From an uncultured Acidimicrobiales bacterium (GTDB lineage Bacteria > Actinomycetota > Acidimicrobiia > Acidimicrobiales > SZUA-35): DNA of 58,530 nt. The stretch spans positions 1 to 58,530 of the forward strand of contig CALJSB010000010.1 of assembly GCA_937976305.1 (NCBI GenBank). The letters are read 5' to 3'. Under the pieces are notes generated by a model. It worked only from the letters and a program-made list of their open reading frames with translations, searched no databases and was not told the origin of the DNA. Positions 8,976 to 16,088 of this stretch are shown in pieces (positions within the stretch are counted from its first letter, which is position 1; the number at the start of each line of letters is the position of its first letter). Made by a program: the position numbers and the translations under genes.

Positions 8976-9461
8976 TCAGCGCCCGAAGAGACCTCGGCGT
9001 GCACCGACGCCATTGTCACCCGTGCCCGACGAAGTGATCGTTGGGGCATCGGCCTCGACCTTGGCGGCAACATCATCGGCCGCCGCTGCGACCTTCGACG
9101 ATGTGTCCTTGGCCGCTGCGGTTGTCTTGCTGTCGCTGCTGGAGCTGTCAAACGATGACGTTTCCACCATCGTGTCGACAACCTTGGCGGCCTCATCTGA
9201 CTTGGCGGAGCTGGAGTCGCCTGATCCGGCGGTCACCGCCGCCGTTTGCGTTCCTGCATCGAGGCTTGGGGCCCCGGTGAGTTCGACCCGGAAGTACGGG
9301 CGATACTCAAAGCCCACCTCTTCCAACCGGAAGATGCGAGCGTGCTCGACTCCCTGATCGTTTCTGAGTTGCTCAACAAAGCCGACGGCATCATGGATGT
9401 CGTCGGTCTGGTGGTAACCGGGCTTGCCGTCCGGTCCCCGATAAATCACCATATGTGACAC
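8976..9461 (-). CDS. Hypothetical protein with Ser/Ala-rich tail
   Basis: 161 residues. The first 70 form a small folded domain (VIYRGPDGKPGYHQTDDI, then HARIFRLEEVGFEYRPYFRVEL) that looks like a compact alpha/beta unit. The rest is a low-complexity, Ser/Ala/Asp/Lys-rich tail ending in GARRGLFGR, probably disordered. No family is recognised. The start is GTG 9461, because AGGAGG lies 6 nt upstream; the ATG at 9452 would be 15 nt away. It is one of the clearer Shine-Dalgarno-led genes here. Confidence 0.7.
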   Translation of the reverse strand: MSHMVIYRGPDGKPGYHQTDDIHDAVGFVEQLRNDQGVEHARIFRLEEVGFEYRPYFRVELTGAPSLDAGTQTAAVTAGSGDSSSAKSDEAAKVVDTMVETSSFDSSSSDSKTTAAAKDTSSKVAAAADDVAAKVEADAPTITSSGTGDNGVGARRGLFGR

Positions 9462-9568
9462 GATGGTCCTCCTAAAATGTGCGTGACGGTGCGGGTACCG
9501 CCTCGCTGTCCCAACTCCGCGCTGGATGTACTAGCAAACCAGACCAAACGGCCGAGCACCACCCCCTG

Positions 9569-10177
9569 ATGAGTTTCACCCTACGGCCAGCTGATGTCGT
9601 GATGGCCGGCCATACCGGCGAAATGGCGCTGCTTGAGAGGGCATTTGCCTCCACAGACCCTGCGCTGAGGGCGCTGGCCCTGGGTAGTTTTCACCGTCAG
9701 GAAACGCTGGAATTTGACCGTTTGCATGCCGCGTTACGCGATCCGGCACCGCGAGTCCGACGGCGGGCCGTCGAGTTGAGCTACCGGATCGTCGACCCCG
9801 CTGCTCTTGTCGCGACGCTGATCGAGCGCCTACACGACGATCCAGAGATTGCCGAAGTTGCGGCGTTTGCGCTCGGTGAGATCGGCGACAAATCCGCCGC
9901 AGCCGAGCTGGAAACGATGGCCGTCGATCATGAAGACGCCCTGTGCCGCGAAGCAGCCGTCGCCGCCCTCGGGGCCCTCCATACCGGTCTCGACACAATT
10001 CTGAAAGCCCTCGACGACAAGGCGACCGTCCGGCGCCGAGCGGTCATCGCCCTCGCTCCGTTTGACGGACCGCGGGTTGATCAGGCGCTCACGGCCGCCC
10101 TCGAGGATCGCGACTGGCAGGTGCGCCAGGCAGCAGAGGACCAGCTGGAGATCAGCGGCGAGAACGACTCGTCATGA
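9569..10177 (+). CDS. HEAT-repeat protein
   Basis: About 202 residues made of four to five helical HEAT/PBS-lyase-type repeats, for example RLHAALRDPAPRVRRRAVEL, PEIAEVAAFALGEIGDKSAA and REAAVAALGAL. Such alpha-solenoids bind proteins; the partner is unknown. The frame extends back to a GTG at 9479. The repeat-bearing part and a plausible N-terminus (MSFTLRPADVV) begin at ATG 9569, and the extension overlaps the promoter region of the divergent gene. The 3' end overlaps the end of the mreB-like gene by 26 nt, tail to tail. Confidence 0.75.
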   Translation: MSFTLRPADVVMAGHTGEMALLERAFASTDPALRALALGSFHRQETLEFDRLHAALRDPAPRVRRRAVELSYRIVDPAALVATLIERLHDDPEIAEVAAFALGEIGDKSAAAELETMAVDHEDALCREAAVAALGALHTGLDTILKALDDKATVRRRAVIALAPFDGPRVDQALTAALEDRDWQVRQAAEDQLEISGENDSS

Positions 10178-11162
10178 ACATGTCGCGGACCTCATCGAAG
10201 GATTCGATGCAGTTTCCGGCACCGAGAACCACGGACTCGAGCGGCTGACGCACGAGATGCACCTCAACCTTCGCTTCTTCGGAGATTCTCGTGCTCATCC
10301 CGACGAGCATTCCGCCGCCACCAACGAGGTGGATGCCGTGAACGATCAAGTCTTGTGCCAACTCAGGTGGGGCTGATCCAAGGCACGACACGACGGAGTC
10401 GACCATGGCCGACACCGGCTCGTCGATTGCCTCGCGAACCTCAGTAGCGGTGAGCGTGATCGTGCGGGGTAGGCCACTCATCAACTCACGACCACGAACC
10501 TCCGCCCCCCACTCCTCTTCGGTGGGATATGCCGAGCCGATGGCGAGCTTGATCTGCTCAGCTGTCTGCTCACCAACGGCAATGCCGTGGTTGCGACGCA
10601 CAGCGTTTTGGATGGCAGCGTCGATGTCGAAGCTCCCGACCCGGACAGCTTCGAGTGCGACGACTCCGCCGAGTGAGATGAGCGCCGTTTCGGTTGTGCC
10701 GCCACCGATGTCGACGACCATGTTGCCGATCGGCTGCTCGATCGGCAGACCGCTGCCGATGGCGGCCGCCATTGGCTGCTCGAGCAGATGAGCTTCGGCG
10801 GCACCGGCGCGGCGAGCAGCTTCGCGCACGGCTCGTTGCTCGACGGCGGTGATCGCAGACGGAACACAAATGACGACACGAGGCCGGTTGAAGCGGCTCA
10901 CACCGGCTCGATGAAGCACGAGCCGAATCATTCGCTCGGTGATCTCGAAGTCGGTGATCGCTCCTTGGCGGAGCGGCCGAACCGCGATGATGTGCGACGG
11001 CGTACGGCCGATCATCTTCCAGGCCTCACGACCAATCGCGAGCACGTCACCAGACCGCGTGTTCAGCGCGATCACCGATGGCTCGTTGAGCACGATCCCT
11101 TCGCCCCGCGCGTACACCAAGGTATTCGCAGTGCCGAGGTCGATGGCGAGATCGCGACTCAC
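10152..11162 (-). CDS. mreB: MreB-like actin homologue
   Basis: A bacterial actin that polymerises under the membrane and guides cell-wall synthesis. The 336-residue product has the ATPase-fold blocks DLGTANTLVYARGEG (phosphate 1), VVDIGGGTTETALISLGG (phosphate 2) and HLVGGGGMLVGM (adenosine), plus EQPMAAAIGSGLP. Length and motif order match MreB. One family Gly after the second phosphate loop is replaced (RVGSFDID). The usual mreCD, rodA and pbp2 partners are not adjacent; it follows moaE by 3 nt, so the two probably share a transcript. Start GTG 11162. The symbol rests on family membership; a paralogue such as Mbl cannot be excluded. Confidence 0.88.
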   Translation of the reverse strand: MSRDLAIDLGTANTLVYARGEGIVLNEPSVIALNTRSGDVLAIGREAWKMIGRTPSHIIAVRPLRQGAITDFEITERMIRLVLHRAGVSRFNRPRVVICVPSAITAVEQRAVREAARRAGAAEAHLLEQPMAAAIGSGLPIEQPIGNMVVDIGGGTTETALISLGGVVALEAVRVGSFDIDAAIQNAVRRNHGIAVGEQTAEQIKLAIGSAYPTEEEWGAEVRGRELMSGLPRTITLTATEVREAIDEPVSAMVDSVVSCLGSAPPELAQDLIVHGIHLVGGGGMLVGMSTRISEEAKVEVHLVRQPLESVVLGAGNCIESFDEVRDMFMTSRSRR

Positions 11163-11165
11163 GAA

Positions 11166-11681
11166 TCAGACCACGTCATCGACTTCTTCGATGTGCTGTG
11201 CCTCGAGACCCCAGCTCTCGCCAGCGGCCCACTTCTCCTTCTTCCAAATCGGCACCGTCGATTTCAACGTGTCGATGCAGAACCGAGCCGCCTCAAACGC
11301 TGCGCCGCGGTGCGGCGACGACGCCACGACCACAACCGCAGATTCGGTGATCGGGACGACGCCCACTCGATGGAGCATCACAATGCGGCCAAGGTCGGGC
11401 CACTGCTCACGAGCAGCGACGGCAATAGCGTCGAGTCGCGGACCAACCTGCTCCTCGTAGGCCTCGTAGGCCAAGGTCGAGACGTCTTCACGACCGTCGC
11501 TGTGGTCGCGTGCCGTTCCGCTGAACGTGACGACGGCTCCGCAGCTCGGCAACACCGCCCAGGACGATGCTCCGGCCAGGGGAAGCTCGACGTCGGAGAT
11601 CCCCGTCCAGGTGTCGCCGGTTTCGGGTGGTTGGAGCACGACTGCATCGTAATCAACGTTCTGGGCACGCACCCGCGCCAT
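11166..11681 (-). CDS. moaE: Molybdopterin synthase catalytic subunit MoaE
   Basis: The large subunit of molybdopterin synthase, which inserts dithiolene sulfur into precursor Z for the molybdenum cofactor. Seen: GAVVTFSGTARDHSDG, LAYEAYEEQVGPRL, IVMLHRVGVVPITESAVVV and STVPIWKKEKWAAGESW, which carries the catalytic lysines. The product from ATG 11681 is 171 residues with an extra N-terminal segment of about 35 residues; a TTG at 11699 is an alternative start. No moaD or other moa gene is in the window. It is followed after 3 nt by the mreB-like gene, an odd operon partner, and is divergent from the trypsin-like gene with only 33 nt between starts. Confidence 0.9.
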   Translation of the reverse strand: MARVRAQNVDYDAVVLQPPETGDTWTGISDVELPLAGASSWAVLPSCGAVVTFSGTARDHSDGREDVSTLAYEAYEEQVGPRLDAIAVAAREQWPDLGRIVMLHRVGVVPITESAVVVVASSPHRGAAFEAARFCIDTLKSTVPIWKKEKWAAGESWGLEAQHIEEVDDVV

Positions 11682-11714
11682 CTCACACAGCAGACACAAG
11701 TACTCTCACCGACC

Positions 11715-12968
11715 GTGACTCCTGGCGACGAAGAGGAACCGATCGGCGGCCCGCCGCCGGACCCTTCGCAACGTGCGTGGCGCCACCCAAGTGAGATTGC
11801 GGCAGCTGCTGCCGCCGCCGCTCGCCACGCCGAGGAGGAAGAGCGCTCTCGTCGGCCGTGGTCATCGATGAGCTTCGCCATTGGCGGCGCAACAGGCGTC
11901 GCACTATGTCTCGGTCTCCTCGGCGCCGTGACCCTCACCAGACCCACTGAGCCAGCCGCCGACAATCTCACCGCATTGGTCGAGACCGGGCGTGCTGACC
12001 AAACCATCCAGGCGTCCGTCACTCTGACCCCACAAGCCGCTCTGACAAGCCCCGCGACCACGGCAATCGCGTCGACGTCGGCAACAGCCCAACGTCAGAC
12101 GATCCTCGACATCTCGAGGAAGCCAGAGTCGCACGGCATGTTTGCTGTCGAGCCCCTTATTGGCGGGCCTCAGATCGCAAACGTCATCGCGGTCGACGGC
12201 CTCTTACTCACGAGCGCTTCTGCACTCGGCGAGCGTAATGCCATGCGCATGCCGCTCGAATCTGGAGAAATGGCGATTGTCCAAGTCGTCGCCGTCGATC
12301 GGTTCACCGATGTCGCCGTCCTCGAGATCACCGGCGTGGCATCGAGCAGCAACTCAGACGGCATCATGCCTGAGCTCAAAATGGTGAATACGGCCCCAGA
12401 ACTACGAATCCCAGCTGCGGGCGCCCCAGTCGCACTCGTTCTCAACGGCAGTGGGCCGCACACAGTGATGGCCGATGGCGCGCTGGTGGCCACCAATCAA
12501 CGAACCAGATCAAGGGACGGCCACGACATCATTGGCGCCCTCACCACAACGGCTCGGATTCCTGCTGGACACTCCGGTGGCGCTCTGTTTGACCAGAACG
12601 GCAATGCGTTTGCCTTCGTCGTCAACGGTTCGGGACTCCTTGCGACGGCCATTCCGCTGCGTGACGCTCTCGAGGTCGGCCACTATCTCATTGATGGTGG
12701 CTGGCCAACGGACGGCTGGCTCGGCATCGGTGCGAGCGAGGACGAGTCGGGCGTGTGGCTGACTGAGATCGGCCCGGGCAGCCCAGCCGATCTCTCCGGT
12801 CTCCTTCCCGGCGACCTCGTGAGAGAAATCGATGACACGCCGATTGCGTCGATGGCAGATTTCATCGAGCTCCTGCGCTCTGCCGAGGTGGGCGACGTGC
12901 TCAGTGTCGACGTGCAGCGCGATGGCATTCGGCTCACCCATGAGATCACCATGGGCCCGAAGAGCTAG
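11715..12968 (+). CDS. Membrane-anchored trypsin-like/PDZ protein lacking the catalytic His
   Basis: A 417-residue HtrA-like (S1C) protein: a cytosolic Ala/Glu-rich N-terminus, one transmembrane helix (about 51-74), a trypsin-fold domain (about 140-320) and a C-terminal PDZ domain (GSPADLSGLLPGDLVREI). The serine motif GHSGG (Ser287) and the Asp in RFTDVAVLEI (Asp199) are kept. The His position (family T-N-A-H-V) reads T-S-A-S-A, so it is Ser169. Proteolysis by the classical triad therefore looks unlikely, and a binding or sensing role is possible. Start GTG 11715; TACTCT lies 8 nt upstream. The frame continues upstream, but that part lies antisense to moaE and mreB. It ends in a CTAG shared with the converging SDR gene. 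Confidence 0.85.
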   Translation: MTPGDEEEPIGGPPPDPSQRAWRHPSEIAAAAAAAARHAEEEERSRRPWSSMSFAIGGATGVALCLGLLGAVTLTRPTEPAADNLTALVETGRADQTIQASVTLTPQAALTSPATTAIASTSATAQRQTILDISRKPESHGMFAVEPLIGGPQIANVIAVDGLLLTSASALGERNAMRMPLESGEMAIVQVVAVDRFTDVAVLEITGVASSSNSDGIMPELKMVNTAPELRIPAAGAPVALVLNGSGPHTVMADGALVATNQRTRSRDGHDIIGALTTTARIPAGHSGGALFDQNGNAFAFVVNGSGLLATAIPLRDALEVGHYLIDGGWPTDGWLGIGASEDESGVWLTEIGPGSPADLSGLLPGDLVREIDDTPIASMADFIELLRSAEVGDVLSVDVQRDGIRLTHEITMGPKS

Positions 12969-13930
12969 CGAGACGCTCTCCTGGCCAACCCGACGACGGC
13001 TGCGGTCGCCCCGGCAACGGCGGCGCTTGCGACCCCAAGGGCGATCTCCTGCCTGCGTTGTGCGCTCACCGACCACGGCGGGGCGGGCGTGCCAGCCACG
13101 AATGCTTCCTGGTTCGAAAATGTCGGCTCCCACCCGACCGCGCGCAGACGGTCGTTCGCGATGACCCACGGGTGTTCGACGTAGGGCTCGATGCCCGGTG
13201 GAATGTTTCCCCAACCGGCTTTGCCTCTCAGTTCTCGGGCCCGGACCGAGAGATTTTGCGGCAATCGAACCGGGATGCCCTCTTCGAGCTCGCGGAACTC
13301 GTCAGAGCCGATCCAGCCATCGGGTGCAACATTCAGCACACCTTCAACCGGCGTCGTGGCGACAACGGCCAGTGCCGACGCAAGATCGTCTCGATGGAGA
13401 AACTGGGTGGGAGGATCGATCAGTTCAGGCCGGAGGCCAACGGCCCGGCGAAGGGTGCGAGCCACCCAACCGACGCCACGTTCGGACAACGTTGCCGCCG
13501 GCCGCAGGATTGTCGAGGTTCGATCAGCTGCTTCGCTCGTCCAGCGCTGCACCGCCTGTTCCGCCTCCCACTTGGCGGACACAAACGACAGATCGCTGCC
13601 CGGCCGCGGCGTGTGCGACTCAGTGATCGGCACCGGATTGTCGGCGTATGCGCCGTAGACAGTTGCCGACGAGACGAGCACGACACGGTCGCAACCGCCG
13701 CGTTCGGCTGCGGCCAAGAGCTGGTCAGTCACCATCGCGGTCTTTGAGGCGGTGCGCTCCTCAGCAGCCTCGCCGGCCAGATGCACCACCACATCACAGG
13801 AGAGTTCGAGGTCGTCGAGTTGACGAACATTGACGGCCACGATGTCTGCAACGTCAGCGTGATCGGTCAACTCGCGAACGAGCTGACGACCAACTGCAGA
13901 ATGCACCCCGGTGACCGCGATGGTGAGCAT
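12965..13930 (-). CDS. NAD(P)-dependent epimerase/dehydratase-like (extended SDR)
   Basis: 321 residues with an N-terminal Rossmann motif (VTGVHSAVGRQL), an acidic turn (DVVVHLAGEA), VLVSSATVYGAY holding the SDR serine, and a C-terminal hydrophobic tail (ALGVASAAVAGATAAVVGLA) that could touch the membrane. The SDR catalytic Y-x-x-x-K reads F-V-S-A-K, so the Tyr is Phe and oxidoreductase chemistry may be lost or altered. Such atypical SDRs often act as NAD(P)-binding or mycofactocin/quinone-related proteins; the substrate is unknown here. Start ATG 13930, only 17 nt from the divergent GTG at 13948. Confidence 0.8.
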   Translation of the reverse strand: MLTIAVTGVHSAVGRQLVRELTDHADVADIVAVNVRQLDDLELSCDVVVHLAGEAAEERTASKTAMVTDQLLAAAERGGCDRVVLVSSATVYGAYADNPVPITESHTPRPGSDLSFVSAKWEAEQAVQRWTSEAADRTSTILRPAATLSERGVGWVARTLRRAVGLRPELIDPPTQFLHRDDLASALAVVATTPVEGVLNVAPDGWIGSDEFRELEEGIPVRLPQNLSVRARELRGKAGWGNIPPGIEPYVEHPWVIANDRLRAVGWEPTFSNQEAFVAGTPAPPWSVSAQRRQEIALGVASAAVAGATAAVVGLARRASR

Positions 13931-13935
13931 GCACG

Positions 13936-13941
13936 TACGAT
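13936..13941 (+). promoter_or_regulatory. Leaderless -10 element for the DUF2342 gene
   Basis: TACGAT lies exactly 6 nt before the GTG at 13948, inside the 17-nt gap between two divergent starts, where no normal leader could fit. Confidence 0.55.
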
Positions 13942-13947
13942 GCCCTT

Positions 13948-15204
13948 GTGAGCGGTTCTGATCCACTCGATGGTGACAACTTTGATTTCGGCGAGGGCTT
14001 CGACCTGAGCCAGCTCGGCAAGCTGCTTGCCGGACTGACCGGAGGCGCAGGCGCGGGTGACCCGTGGGCCAATGCCGAACAGATCGCCGCGTCGGTTGCC
14101 TCCGATGGCGGGAGCGAACCAAACCTCGATCCGATCGTGCGGATGGCCGTCGAAGACCTGTCGCGGGTTGCCGAACTCCACGTTCGCCAGATCGAAGGCA
14201 TTCGCCTACCGGCAGACCTCACCGTCAAGGCCGTCGCCAGAAGCGAGTGGGTCAAGCAGAGCTTTGCGGCCTACCGCCCGTTCTTCGAGCGGTTCGGCGA
14301 TGCCATCACCGAAGCAAACGCAGGCATGGTCACCGAGGCCGGTTCTGCCGATCCGTTTGCCGCAATGTTCGGCCAAATGTTCACCGCCATGGGCCCCATG
14401 ATGGTCGCCGCAAGCGCCGGGTCGATGATCGGCCATCTGGGACAACGCACTGTTGGCCAATACGACCTACCGGTGCCCCGAACCGGCAACACCGTGTTGG
14501 TGGTCCCCCACGCGATTGATGAACTCGCCGACGAGTGGGACGTTGCCGTCGATGAACTGCGGCTGTGGGTGCTCGTGCGAGAGCTTGTCACGCATGCCGT
14601 CGTGTCGACGCCGCACGTAGCTCGCGAGCTCGAAGCTCTGTTTGTCGACTTTGCCTCGGGCTTTCGGCCCGATCCTGATGCCATCAGCGAGCAGGTCGGC
14701 GACATCAGCGATCTGAGCCAGATCCAGGAACTCAGCCAGACACTCGGCGACCCAGAAGCCGTACTGTCGATGATGCGATCCCCCGCACAGGATCTGCTCA
14801 TTCCGAGGCTCGACGCGCTCGTTGCCACGATCGTTGGGTATGTCGACCACGTCGTCGACGACATCGCAAGCTTGCTGATCGGGTCGCACGAAACCACTCG
14901 AGCAAACATGCGAGACCGCACGATCGCCACCACGCCAGCCGATCGATTCATGGAACGCCTGCTGGGTCTCGACATCACCGACGCCACGCTGGCCCGGGGT
15001 GCCGCCTTCATCGCCGGTGTGCACGAACGATCCGGCAACGAGGGGCTCGAGCGCCTCTGGGCCGACGAACTCGATCTACCAACCGCCGCCGAGGTCGATG
15101 CGCCCGGACTGTGGCTGGCTCGGATCGGCCTGGATCCCGACCTACCGAGTGGCACCACATTCGAGATTCCCGACGACCTGTCCGGTCTCGACGATTCAAA
15201 CTGA
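13948..15204 (+). CDS. DUF2342 / zinc-dependent metalloprotease-like protein, degenerate HExxH
   Basis: 418 residues of the actinobacterial DUF2342 family, annotated elsewhere as zinc-dependent metalloprotease or F420-associated protein. Matching parts are the Gly-rich N-terminus, VRMAVEDLSRVAELHV, and the central block ASAGSMIGHLGQRTVGQYDL followed by FVVPHAI-like text (VLVVPHAIDELADEWDV). Where the family has W-V-A-L-H-E-x-x-H, this protein reads W-V-L-V-R-E-L-V-T-H (residues 207-216). The first zinc His is Arg211 and the second is displaced by one, so metal binding is doubtful. A helical C-terminal half follows. GTG start with a leaderless -10. Confidence 0.82.
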   Translation: MSGSDPLDGDNFDFGEGFDLSQLGKLLAGLTGGAGAGDPWANAEQIAASVASDGGSEPNLDPIVRMAVEDLSRVAELHVRQIEGIRLPADLTVKAVARSEWVKQSFAAYRPFFERFGDAITEANAGMVTEAGSADPFAAMFGQMFTAMGPMMVAASAGSMIGHLGQRTVGQYDLPVPRTGNTVLVVPHAIDELADEWDVAVDELRLWVLVRELVTHAVVSTPHVARELEALFVDFASGFRPDPDAISEQVGDISDLSQIQELSQTLGDPEAVLSMMRSPAQDLLIPRLDALVATIVGYVDHVVDDIASLLIGSHETTRANMRDRTIATTPADRFMERLLGLDITDATLARGAAFIAGVHERSGNEGLERLWADELDLPTAAEVDAPGLWLARIGLDPDLPSGTTFEIPDDLSGLDDSN

Positions 15205-15239
15205 CCCAAGTACGATTCTTGTCCACCAGAGGGCGGGAA

Positions 15240-15272
15240 GTTCTCAGAACGAGTGGAAGTCTCGTCGAGAAC
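15240..15272 (+). other. Hairpin directly upstream of the GNAT gene's ribosome binding site
   Basis: GTTCTC (15240-15245) pairs with GAGAAC (15267-15272), and ACGAG (15249-15253) with CTCGT (15261-15265), giving an 11-bp interrupted stem. The GGGAG that precedes the ATG at 15285 follows immediately. It could be a terminator for the gene before or a translation control element for the gene after. Confidence 0.4.
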
Positions 15273-15284
15273 GGGAGTTCGTAG

Positions 15285-16028
15285 ATGCAGCGGATCATGT
15301 CGCGGGCCAAGGTCGTTGGCAAACAACTGAAGGCAGGCGAGGTAGCGCTGGCGTCGGCAGACATTCGACGTTGGATGAACTCGACCGTCGACTCGATCGG
15401 GTTCAGACGCGACTTCAGAACATCGAGTGATCGCTGTCCACCGGCAGAGGTCGACCTTCGAGCGGTAAAACTCGACGATGACTGGGCCGACCGAGTCTTC
15501 GACAGCAGCGGACTAAAGGAGCGCGATCGGCAATTTCTTGACCGCCGGCGGGCGATCTGGGATGCAGGGTTCCGCAACGCCTACACCGCAGTTGACCCCG
15601 ATGGCGTGCCAACCGCCTTCTCGTTCTTCATTCACCACGAGCAGAACGACAAGATGGCTGACTACTTTGGGCCGCTGTTTCAGAACACCGGACCCGACAC
15701 GATGCTGGCCGAGGGGGCATGGGTTCCACCGGAGTTCCGCGGTCGAGGAGTCTGGGGCGAGGGTTTCCGTCTTCTGTCTGAGGCCGCCCATGACGATGCC
15801 GACTCAGGTGTCAATTTTGCGGTCTGCTACGCCGAAGCCGGCAACTACGGGGCGGCCATGGGCGTGTATGACGCGGGCTATGAGATCTTCCAGAAGCGAA
15901 CCGAAACCTGGTCACTCGGCCGCCGGAGTGTCACCTTCGAGCCGGCAAACAAACGCACATTCGGAACGTTGTCGGCACGCCTCGAAGACGGCAGCCCTGG
16001 TGACGGGGCTGACCAACATCGTCGCTAG
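15285..16028 (+). CDS. GNAT-fold acyltransferase-like protein
   Basis: 247 residues. The acetyl-CoA-binding motif A of GNAT enzymes is visible as WVPPEFRGRGVWGEGFRLL (R-G-R-G-V-W). It is followed by a strand/helix with YAEAGNYGAAMGVYDAGYE, the usual motif B position. A basic N-terminal region of about 60 residues precedes the domain. Substrate unknown. The ATG at 15285 has GGGAG 7 nt upstream and a hairpin just before it. It lies 80 nt after the DUF2342 gene on the same strand and may be read from that promoter. Confidence 0.65.
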   Translation: MQRIMSRAKVVGKQLKAGEVALASADIRRWMNSTVDSIGFRRDFRTSSDRCPPAEVDLRAVKLDDDWADRVFDSSGLKERDRQFLDRRRAIWDAGFRNAYTAVDPDGVPTAFSFFIHHEQNDKMADYFGPLFQNTGPDTMLAEGAWVPPEFRGRGVWGEGFRLLSEAAHDDADSGVNFAVCYAEAGNYGAAMGVYDAGYEIFQKRTETWSLGRRSVTFEPANKRTFGTLSARLEDGSPGDGADQHRR

Positions 16029-16088
16029 CCGGCAGGTGCCACCCGCGCTCAGCATCACCTCGCCAACTGTTTCCTTGACGCAGGAGCT

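Noticed and set aside
10788..11714. Long upstream extension of the trypsin-like protein's open frame
   Set aside because: It lies antisense to mreB and moaE and has shadow-like composition; GTG 11715 gives a sensible N-terminus before the membrane helix.
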